Notes under the pieces: model-generated | Seen by the model: the letters and a program-made list of their open reading frames with translations, nothing else | Told to the model about the DNA's origin: nothing | The model's database searches: none | Origin: Nageia nagi | Lineage: Eukaryota > Pinophyta | Length of the DNA stretch: 64,000 nt | Assembly: GCA_050084985.1 (NCBI GenBank) | Contig: JBITNC010000002.1 | Coordinates: forward strand, 37,572,001 to 37,636,000 | Direction: 5' to 3' | Shown: piece after piece, positions 10,590-22,500 of the stretch | Layout: every line of letters begins with the position of its first letter | Position numbering within the stretch: the first letter of the stretch is position 1 | Program-made: the position numbers and the translations under genes

Positions 10590-13500
10590 CTAGAAGAATT
10601 AAGAATAATAAAGAAAATTAAAAAATATAAAATGAAAAATAAAAAAATACAAACAATAAGAACCAATTGACTTCAAAGAGTATGCTAATCATTCTTTCTG
10701 AAGATTACGTTCAGCTCACTAAGAATGATCAATTCAATGAAACTACTTCTTACAAAGGAAAAAACATAGAAGAATACAGAATTCGATTCAAATGAAAGGA
10801 TAAAAAGTTAAAACAATCATTACTGTTTATTTAATTAAGTCAATCTGATTCAAATTTAATATAATGTTTTAATTACAATTGATTAAATGATAAATTATTT
10901 TTGTTATGTGAATCTTAAACCATAATAAATCCAAACTTCGCTCTAACGAAAGCATTCAAAAATAAAATATGAAAAGTATTAAAGAAAACAGACATTAATG
11001 AGGTGTTTTGTGATGAATTTAACATAGGTTTTCATCATTCATGTGTTTTTCATTTTTCTTGCTTTTGTTAAGGTTTAACAAAATGGAATTTTTTCCACAT
11101 AAAAAAAAATAAAAAAGGAAAGAAGGCCGAGCTGATTCAGTTTGATTCAAGATCAATTTAAAAAGTTCAGTTCGAATTGAACCTTGGGTAGGTTTGGCAA
11201 AACCTAGTAATTACATGAAACATCATTTGATGTTTTATCGTATCTAAGCAAACAAATATACAATTGCTATGATTTCTCATCATCTTTGTCCAGCAAACAT
11301 GATTATATTTCTAAGCTTTTTGACTCAAACAGTGATGAATAGCAAAAATATCATAGAATCAATTGTACCCACAAGGCATAAAGCTAACTAAAACTAGTAT
11401 CTGCCCATTGCTATGGAAGAGTATGGCAATGAGAATCATTATTCATGACAGTGATAATTGCTAGCACCTATTTGAGTTTGCAAAAAGTAACCACCTTAAG
11501 CAACATAATTATATGGTGATCATTCATTGTATCTGCAGACCCCCCTATATGGTAAGTATTGTTATTAACTCAGTTATTTACAGTAAAGTTTCAAAAGTAT
11601 TCTGAATGCAAAATAGGCCATTACAACAAAATTACAATTCTTTTGCTACGAGTAGTTTGCATGGTAAACTTTTTATAAATGGTCTAATAAAGATAAAGAT
11701 AGTGAGAAGCATTTTTTTTTCTTTCACTATTTTGCTCTTATAAAAGCAATTTTTCCGTGTTACATTTACTTACAGTAAAAACATCAAAGAAAATCTGGGA
11801 GATTTTTTCTCACAAAGGATCCCAATTAAGATACCAAAAATTGTCAGACAAACAATTAGTCAACACGTTGAACAGTTGAAGTAATGAAAATGTCCATTGC
11901 AAATTAACCTATCTTTAAAACGCTTATAAAAGCTTGTACACATCAATTTAAAGAATAAACAAAGTTTGTATTGTATACATCATTTGATTCATTTAATATT
12001 ACAAGAATTCTAATTGGCATTTAATTGAAAAAATTTATTAGCTAAGATTTTCCCAAGAACATTTAAAGGCTTTTATATCAGAATATAGCACAAGACCTTG
12101 AAAAGTTTTCAAAAAACGTATTTTCACAGTTATGTTATTGTACTTGTCTTTACAACCATAAAGATATTTTGTTAACCTGTTGAGGTAAGCATTTTATAAA
12201 TCCAAAACTAGGAAGTACCTTGATTCATTGGTTCAACCGTTATGGACTCCACTTGACCAACTATTTGCCTATTTTGATCCACGGCAGGAGTCAAGCGGCA
12301 ACATGCCTAATTTGTATCTACTTTTACTTTATCTTTATAATTGTTCACCTAACTCCAAATTAGGTCGATGTTTCATGTGTTTTAATATATTGTCTTTTAT
12401 TTTCATGTTTACACAAACAGTTGCACATATTTGTGCCATTATCTGCTAGGAGACATTGTGAAGGAACTTTTTATGACCTAACAGATGGAAAGGGTCAGTG
12501 CTACAATGCCAAAACATGACATTGTATTTATGTCATGGAGATATATTTCTCTGATACAATAACAACAATGTATTTATGCAAAAACTTGATTTAAATGAGA
12601 ACACATGAAGATATAGTAATGGGAGAAACAAAAAGAATCACATAGTTGGGAAGAAAAAAAAGTGACCCCCAACCCAAAATAATGTGCAGAGTCTCTCAAT
12701 ATCTCATATACACAAGTATAGAATCTCATGCTCTTGTATGATTTATTTTTTCTTTGAAGGTGATGGTAAATGAAGGTTGTGCAACAACTCAACATCTGCA
12801 CAATTTAATCATAATGTACCTACTCGTCTGATTGGCCAATTCTGGTAATTTGTGGGCATTAATATAATTTATATATCTATATGTTTACAGAGATACTTTT
12901 AAACTACCAACAAAAACACCTTAGAACCTAATTTATGAAATCCCTAGTCCATGGTTAATGGAAATCCATAAAAAAATAGTTGCAAATTGATAACAGCCAC
13001 CACAATATGAAACAAAAATTAAAGAATCCTATCTCCACCATACTGCACCAACCAATTGCAAAATAATCATCTCTACCGCTTCATGTTTTACAGCAAGGGC
13101 TCTGCATGCTTTGAGTTTATTACATTAAAGGAAAAAGAAAATGGGGTTGCAATTTCTCACAATATTTTACAAGAAAGGTCAAAAGACTTGAGAGTTGGCA
13201 GAGAAGAATAATGGGTCCATATAAAAATGAATAAGAACATTTATTCATTGACTATTACAAACTAATTACCTTTGTTATAATGCAGTCTGAAGCTCCCATC
13301 CAATCTTCCATGTTGGTCTCAAAGCCCCTTATCTGCACAATTGCTCATATCTGTATCAAAACGGTTGTGTTGATTCTCATCCTATATTGTAAAGTTTTAC
13401 TAGTGATGATCTCTCTGATAGTCAAACCTATTCATTCTCTTAACGACCATAAAACTGACCAAAACATCGTGCTGCCAATTATCACTTTATACTACCCTTT

Positions 13501-16500
13501 CAAGTAACTTCACACATGCGGAAATCCAACTGCAGGAATGGTGCACACATTAAATTAAAAGCAACCGAACATTTAAATTCATAGATATAGCATCCAATAT
13601 ACCAACGTCTATGATGAATATTTCTCTCTCCTGAAAGCACTTAATTGAGAAGGCATATAACCACAAAAACTTGAGTTAAAATCATAATCAAGGTAAAAAT
13701 TAAAATATGTTCTGAGAAGTTTTACAAGGTCTTACAGATAACACAGAAACTAAAAGACTGATAAATAACATGGTGGAAACAATAGATGGAGGAGTGATGG
13801 AGTTGGACTGACTGTAATTTCCTTTATTAAATCAATAATATTAACAAGAATCAAAATAAATCTGTAATTTGTTTCTGTTGAACTAAAAATAGACTAAAAT
13901 ATGAACTTAGTCTTTAAACTCTAGATGCAACTAAACCCAAAACATTTGAAGTACTTAAACTTGCTGACCAAATAAAGTTACTGCATACTTCATAATGCTC
14001 ATATAAGGATTTCTTAAGATTCGGTCAATTGTTTGATTTTTTATCCACCTCAAACACCTTGTGTTTTGTTTCTTTAGTCTGTATTTTTCATCTTTCATCT
14101 GAGTGATTACTCACATATTTGGTCCTAGGTTTCTTCTCACACTAATACATGTATTGTCATATGTTGTACATATGAATCCCTACTACCCACTTTAGCCATT
14201 TGCACATATTAAGAGAAGCTCATTTCCCTTTTTAATAATGCAATAGACTTTTGTTAACTGAAATAACTTTCAACCAACGTATTGTGGCCTCACTTGGCCT
14301 ATCTAAAGAATAAAAAGAATTTGACATGCATACAACAATGAATAAAATCATGATTCGGTAGTGAAACTGAAACATAGACACTTAAAGCGTTGTATACTTA
14401 CTACACAAATAGCATAGCATATTTGCTATGAAAATACCTGCACCGGCAGCTTCCATTCAATAGATTGTAACTTTTTGGCAAGCTTTTGATTGCGGCCACA
14501 AATAACAACAAGTTGACCAATAGGTTCTCCCAGTTTTACATCATATAGAGTTTCTCCAAGGGCCCGAGCAGTTTTCTCAACAGGACCCATGCCTTCTCCT
14601 CCTCCCATTAGTAAGACTGCTGGTAAATCCTCATCCATTCGTAACTCCCTTCTAAGTTCATCCTGAGCCATGTGAATCTATAAAATGAATAATTGGAAAA
14701 TCTATAGGGGACTTTTTTAATTAACAAAAACCATTGCAGCACATCTGAGAACCTAAACAAAATAATAATCAATTTGAGAAGAGAGGAATGACCTTAGGTC
14801 GAATGGTCTTGCAGAAGGATGGTCGTACAGGCAGCCCATATACACGTATTTGTGAAGGTTGTAAACCTGCCTTTGATGCTCTTCTTGCAACCTCAGGCGT
14901 GGGACAGTAGCATCTAGTTACAAGCTTATGGAACCTATGAAGAAGAGTAATACAAATGTAATCCTCTATTTGAAGGTAGACATAATCCTTAAGTCATACT
15001 GAAATTATCACTAAAACCAAAAATAATATAATAGATACCATACTAAAAAGTTTATCTTTAGAAAATTAATGCAAAACCCACCATGTTGGATGGCAGGTGC
15101 TCAAATCTGTAATGACTGTAGTGAATAGTATCCTTTGAAGAAGACCTCTTGACCTTAGAATCCGCAGTGGAACATGTTGCATCAAAGGATGTACACTTAT
15201 GATGATGTCAGGTTGGTACTTCATCAAACCCTTTGCCACTTCTCTGAATAAAAATGACCACATTAGTAAGATTTATTACTCGTATATTACAACAGCAAAA
15301 GAAACACTCAACCAAATATCTCAAGACACCTTAAATAGCCTCTAATACCTTTGGATTCTACATCAACCAATGAGACAAGTAAATTGAAAAAAATATATAT
15401 GTTTCACATAAACTGTATCTGATATTTATGGTGAAAACTGATCATGATGGTTTATACGCATCCAAATAAACAGAATCATGAACATAAATGAGAAGGAGCA
15501 TAGTAAGTCAGTTATGTTTATTTATACACAAAGGAAGCTCAGATTTCAATATTGCATTGTCCCAAAGTGCTATTACTTAGTGGATGTCTATTTATGCACA
15601 GAGGAAGCTCAGATTTCAAATATTGTATTGTCCATAGTACATGCGTGCTATTACTTGTAGTGGAAATTAGTCTCCCCTACATGATAATTATAATTTTCCA
15701 GCAAAGCATCTTCCAAACAGTTAGTGAATTGTATCTCTTATGTACAATACCTGTAAATCTAGGTAAGCAACATGCTCATAGCAAGAATTAAATTTTTAGC
15801 AAATGTTAGCAGGAATATGATACCTTTCTCTGTTGAATTAATCAATAATCCTGTTCAACTGATTTCTATTTTTGGTCCTCTAGCTTCTAGAACCAATCAA
15901 GAATAGAAGGTGCTCATCTTGTTTGCAGCAAACACTATCTATATTCATCACAACAAGTTTCAGCTTATCTAAATTTTGAGTGTAAGTATTTAACTAAATC
16001 ATAAAATTCTAGTTTCTAGTAATATTTGTTAGAGTTCAAACTTTAAATTCCTCGTTGTCTCTGGATTTGTTGAATCGTAGCCGACAGTGAATGTCTCATA
16101 CAAGAATCGAATTTCCATTACCTTCAGATAATATTTATTTCAAATAGACATTTGTCCTTTCCAATAAGTTCGGACCTAAGTTGCATAAAATATTCAGAGG
16201 AGTATGGTTTCTAAATTGGAAACACCCTTCAAATTGTGAGCCTCGAACTCCTTAAAAAAGGGAAAACATTAATATAAAGGAAAAAGATAATTAAAAATAA
16301 CTAGAGAATGTATGTGCATGAAAATACAAAACATTATGATCAAGTTATACACGTAATGCCACCAAAAACTACATGGAACATATCAAACATTGACTTCTCA
16401 TTGAAATTATTAAAAGAAGGAATAGAGCTAAATATCCCTCTCCGATAGCTTCAATAAAACAATTCATGAAATGAATGTTAATCATTATCAAGGTCAAGTG

Positions 16501-19500
16501 CAGCCAAGGAAATATCCGACCAAAATTTTTAATATTCACAATTGTACTTGTCGTATTATGTACTCTTCTTTCTTTTAAAACACAAGACAGAAGAACAGAA
16601 TGCACAAAACAACATTCTTTGGCTTTTTCAATCCTAATTTGTTATTATTGTTTTTAACCTTTTTTAGTATCAAGGTATAACCCAATTTTGATTCAAACAA
16701 CCTGATCTGGATTGACTTTTATTAAACACAAGAAAATGCTCAGAAACGGTCATGGAAATCTTATGGAATGCATGAAGATTAGATAAAAAGATTACATAAG
16801 TTTTTATCAAGTTCTCAAGGAGTTTCGGTTTAGAAATGTTTCCAAGGCAGGGACATGGGAGCACCCTTGGGAGTTTCCTGTAACATAGATTTGGATTCTT
16901 TGGACCATCCGTACTAGAACAGGAGATCTGTGGCAAAACTAGCTGGAGTGTCTGTGCCTGTGAACAAGATCTGTATATTGTGAGAAAGAAATCACAACAT
17001 TCAACTGATGTGCCGCCATTGAAGACATTTAAATCTAAATCTATCACTGCCGAACAAACCCAGAATCAACAAAACAAATGCAACAAAAACTAAACCCTAT
17101 GAAAGTGAACCCTAAAAAATGCTTGACACTAGTAAGATGTATGTGCACCGCAGCATACAACAAAATCGTAAAGAGTTGGTCCCATGAAAAGATGGAAAAA
17201 AATAGTAGAGAGGTGATGTAGAATCTGACAGCCAAGATCAACATCGAAAGAAGAATCTGGAAAGAAAGAAAGAAAATATATTAATGTCCAATGGTGACCA
17301 AAAGCGGCTAATGGCACTAAAGTATACATAGTAGGTTTGTTAGCAATATAGGGTCCAAGCTGATCCCTACTAATGCTAACAACAATAAGAAACAAAAGAT
17401 ACAATATAGGTCAAAAACCTAAAAGCAAGATGAATACAACAAGGAGCATCATATCAACTAGGGAGAGTGTGAGAATGCTCTCAAAGGTCATGTCGTGTTG
17501 AAGTCTCTCTACTCCCTAGAACCGGCGTTTGTAATAGTTCTAAAGAAGGATGTAATTAATTGAGACTTGGGAGAAGTATGAGTGTCGTGTAGGCATCTCT
17601 TGGTGCGTCAGACAAGGGGAAGGCATCCCTCCTCCTCCTACAAGACCCCTTCTTTGAGGCAGTCTAGAAGAAGGATGTAATTGGACGGTCACTACTTTGT
17701 TGCTAGGTGTGGGATAGGAGGCATTTCCGAAAAAGGAATGCCTCTCGCATGTAAAGTGCCATATATCTTTGGTCTGTATACTGGAAGGAGGAAATTGATA
17801 TGTGGGAGTCATGAAAAAGACAATGGTACCGGCCTCAAATCTCATAGTATATTGGACATCGAAAAATGAAGTGATCCTATTCTTTGCACCAAGGGTTGTT
17901 TGACCCTAGATGATTCGAGAGTTGTAGCCCTAATTCCATGTGACAATTTTAGGATACAAATATCACCCTCCCAAGTACCTACTTATCCAAGCCACTCTTC
18001 ATTGCTTCAAGGGATATTACCATTCAAGCACTCAATGTGAACATTATGGTCATTAGATTAGATGGTGAGACTAACTTATGCTTTCAAAACACTAGCTCAA
18101 GAGAAGACCTCATGGTTGCTTTCATATAAAAATAGGTTATTTGTTATTTCTAGGGTTCTTTAAATGTAGCTCTTTTACTTGTATTTGGAAAGAGTCCTTT
18201 GCACTCCCTCTTTAACTATTGCATGATTCAATGTACTCATCAATCCTAGTGATCTATTTTGGTCATCCATGGACATTAATATAAATTGTTTTTTATTTAT
18301 CCATGAGTCCTCTCCAATGTGCCACAAAGATCAAAAGCCACAAGCTTCACTCAATCATCAATGGTGAAATTCAAGAAGGATACAATAGTCTTCATGATCC
18401 TAATACTCTTTTAGACACCTCAAAATCACACTTGCTCCCAAAATTATCATTAATATTACCTCAATCATGATTAATGTTAAACCCCTCGTTTCACATTCTA
18501 TCACTAACATTAAATTGATTTAATATTAGTATCCCCAACACCCTTCTACGTATCTAATACCTACCACTAACCACTAGTGGTTAGATCCCTCCCTCTCACC
18601 TTAGCCTAACCTTTGTTCCCCACATGACCATCCCTTTGGATTTAAATCTACATTGACTTTGACATACTCAACTAGGCCCTCCGCATCAGCCTACTAATTA
18701 GGCTCTCCACCTCACCTTACCCACATGGAGACACATGACTCTCCATGCCTCTTAAATGATCCCAAGGAGACTTCACACTTCACTCCATGTCAACCCACGA
18801 GGAGGCATGGACACCTCATGCCTCTTAAATGAGGTTGAGCACTCCTTCACAATCTCCCATGCACATAGTGCAAGAGGAGATCATGAACCTTACATTAAAT
18901 GTGCATGGCCATTTGTGGGTCCCACCAATCACATCACCTCCAAGTGGAGCACCCCTCCAATGCCCATAAATACTCCCTCCTTTGGGAGAAAAGAAAGACA
19001 ACATTTTTTGAAAATAGCTCTTGAATTCCATTACTCCTCCATGCATTGTTGCTAATCCCGAAGGTCAAATCTTACCATACTATGCCGAAGGACTCCTAGC
19101 TGTCCAAAACATAACCATGAAACCAGATTTTGAGCTTTACAAGTTTAGGATCCTTTGCTAAAACAGTCCACCAATTTTAAACCAGTATGGAACCGGTCCA
19201 CTAGTTTCTTCTAGGGCATAAACCTCATTTCAGCCTATAATATTCCAAAATTTAGGCATTCCATTTTCTTTTGCTATTAAAAATGGAAAGCTCCTCTTCA
19301 TTGTGAATTTTTAATACTTAGAGCTATTTTTGATATTTCTGTAAAAGTTTGGTGTTAGTGAAACACAATAAAATAATAATTTGCCCCTATGATGATGAGC
19401 GCCTCACTCTTGAATGCAAAAATGCATTAATTGAGCATCCCAAGGTGGATCTCCCTCTTCTAGGGATATTAGGAGTTATTTTAATTAATTTAGGTGTCTC

Positions 19501-22500
19501 TATTTATTTTAATAAAGCACGAGCCACATTTGTAACTTGAGAATCTAATTTGACTCCCCAAGGTGGGAAACCCAACTAGGAGAGTAAATTATAATTTGTA
19601 GGAGTGATGTTATGGTATGCTACTGGATTGGGTTGGCCAATCACCCTATTATGAGCTAAAGGGGTATTTAAGGAGAAGCGCTCACTTGGGGAAGATCATC
19701 TATCAAACAAACCCCTTTTTTACACTTGGAACGTGCAGCTAGATCAGTTGTTCATCTTTCCTCTTGCAACTTGGAAACCTTGGAGAGTATCTTCCATTCC
19801 TCTTGCGGCTTGGAACCCTAGAGAGTAACTTCAGTCTAGGCCCTAGTGCCTTCTATATCAAAAAATTAGCCTCAGATCTACATCGGAAGCCCTGGAGCTT
19901 CATTTGCAATTTTGAGTGAAGATCTACATAGTTCATCTAGTTTTGAAGGTGGAGTGAGGATCCTGGAATCCCAACTTTGCCCTAGGAGTGAGACATCAAG
20001 CTTGAGGAGACTACTTGTTGCTATTTCGAGGACTTCATAGTGGTGTTCATAGCTCCCTAGTGAGATGTTGTAATGCCCCTTTTGTGAATATTCTATTTAT
20101 GTACCTATTTGGGAATAGAGTTTGCCCCAAGTTTTGGAGAGTTGATTTGATTTGTTCTTTGGATAGGGCATCTCGTGGGAAATGTTTTGACAGGCTACAT
20201 GAAATGGTTTCATCGGGAAACGAAAGAGTTATGGCCTCTTGAAGTTTGCCAGTTAGACCAATCTTCCATATCGAAAATCCAAAAACATCTCCATATTGAC
20301 CCCTTGAGATGTGATGCCCCACTCATTGGGGTAAGAATTAATTATGGATTATATTTAGGAGTGAGTTTGGTAATTAAAAATAGATTTAGTATGTTTTATG
20401 GGAGCCACTTGTATGAGTTGTAATACATGATTCCAAGGCAATTAATAATTGTAAATGCAATATTAGTCTCCAATAATGAGGCGTTGCATATCTAGCCATT
20501 GGATCTTGTAATTATTGGCATCCCTAAGCAGCGTTGGCATCTAACCCCACATTTGGGCATCTAACGGCCTCTATGAGGCTAACATTGGACTTGGGGGTTA
20601 GAGTGATGATTTCTAGATGAGATCCAGATCCAAGAATTGTTATATAAAGAAGGTTAGCCTCATTGTTGGATATACTTGATTATTATTATTATCTTTGATA
20701 CCGTCCTGAGGACAACAGTCTTAGCACAGCACTAAGCAAACCCCTAGGTGCAGCATCTAGGAGGATTAGCAGGCTGAGGGATCCTGTTAGTCTACGGCTT
20801 TGGTGTAGCACCCTAGCCCATCCAGTGATATTCTGAGGTTGCGCTTCTACCTTTAGTGGTTTCCAGGATTTGAGGAGGGCTCCTTCACTGGAGAGGATTC
20901 AGGTTCTAAGGGAGCAAGATTATCCCATTCACCATCTGTCTGTCCAACAGTCCGAGACATCAGTTGTGCCCTAGTTGGCTCCTTGGAGGCCAACGTCTAG
21001 CTCTGTGAGCTTGGTATTGTATTGTTATTCATCACTTATCTTAGATACAGTCATTGGGCATTTGGATCTCATATTATCTTGTACACTTGTCCATTATTGC
21101 AACGTTGTGGTTTATTTATTGATGCATGCTTGTAGTGGCCAAACATTGGCATTTTTGTGTAGTGCAAACTTGTATTGGATGTCCTAGCTCTAACATTGGC
21201 AATTTGAGGGTTTGAATGCTTATTCCAGCTAGCCTCATCCAAATGTTGGGTATATTTGCTTGTGTTCAATTTAAGTGCACTTGAATTTGTAATTGTATCT
21301 TTACAGATGTCACCCATTTGGAGTGATCTTAAGCTCCTTGAGGATTCAATCTTGGTTGGTCATTGTATTTTTAGGCAATTGGTATTTATCTCATGTATTT
21401 TGTGTCTCATTTACTTGACTAAATTTTGAAATATTTGTGCTTGAGTTGGACGCATGAGTTGTTTGGTCCTAATTTTCATATTTTAGCACTTGTATGATTC
21501 GGCCTTTTTTTATGAGTAATTCGGTGCATGTTCGACTTAATTTCAGTTTCCGCATAAGCTAGGGCATCATTTTGAGCAATTTTGAGAATTTACTAAAAAT
21601 TGACGTAATAAGGAAAATTGGAATTTGCTATAAATCTTACTTGCCCTTGTTTGGAATGCTTCACAGCCAGCCATCTCAACACAACATCTCCAATGCAGAC
21701 CCAGAAACCTCATTTCAGCCAGCCATCTCAACACAGCATCTCCAAATCTCCAAGGCAGGTGAAAGAACAGGTATAACTAGTTTCATTAGGTTTTGAATAC
21801 GCTTTTATATCTTTAAATTGCTTGCTAACTTGTTTGGAAAATAGAACTTGACACACCTGTGAGGCTAGTCCTTACGGCGGTAAGGCAAGCCCCAAACAAG
21901 TGTATTAATTGGATTTGATTAGTATTTTATAGGTGCTTTACAAAGGTGGCCACTCTAAGATCACCACACATTGAGGTCATTTCACATACATGGGCTACAA
22001 ATGGATGCTTGTGTGTTGTAACAAGTTTGCATGTTTTGTAGATGTACAACTCTATTGCCTCAAAATAAGCATGCTCCTCTAAATCTACAACAAGATGCTC
22101 TATGTAGATGCCACATTTCCATAATGCCTACGATGATCAAGAGGCCTTCAATTAGGCATATGGTATTGACCCATCATGATCCTCTCATTGGACACCATCA
22201 CTTATGCAATGCCAACCATACCTCCTCTACTCATCAGTCATCAGCATGCATGGAGGACCTAACAAAAAAATGCAAGGTGCAAAGAACAACATCTAGTATC
22301 TCCTATGCCTCCATTCATCAACATGCATTGGAGATCCTAAAAGGGAATACAGGATGCCCACCACGATGTACTCAACAATATAACCCCTTTGAAACCCAAC
22401 AAAAGGAGCAGTAATATAAAGATGCAGCTTCAAACAAATCCAAGAATCAAAGATAACTAGAAGAGATGGCATAAACAAACAGTTTTATTGCAAAGCCTTC

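Noticed and set aside
16670-17047. 125-residue minus-strand open frame in MGD1 intron 2
   Set aside because: Same strand as MGD1 but no family resemblance and no splice context matching MGD proteins. The known exons 2 and 3 join perfectly without it.
22031-22414. 127-residue plus-strand open frame in MGD1 intron 2
   Set aside because: No recognisable domain, biased composition, and antisense inside an intron; most likely chance.
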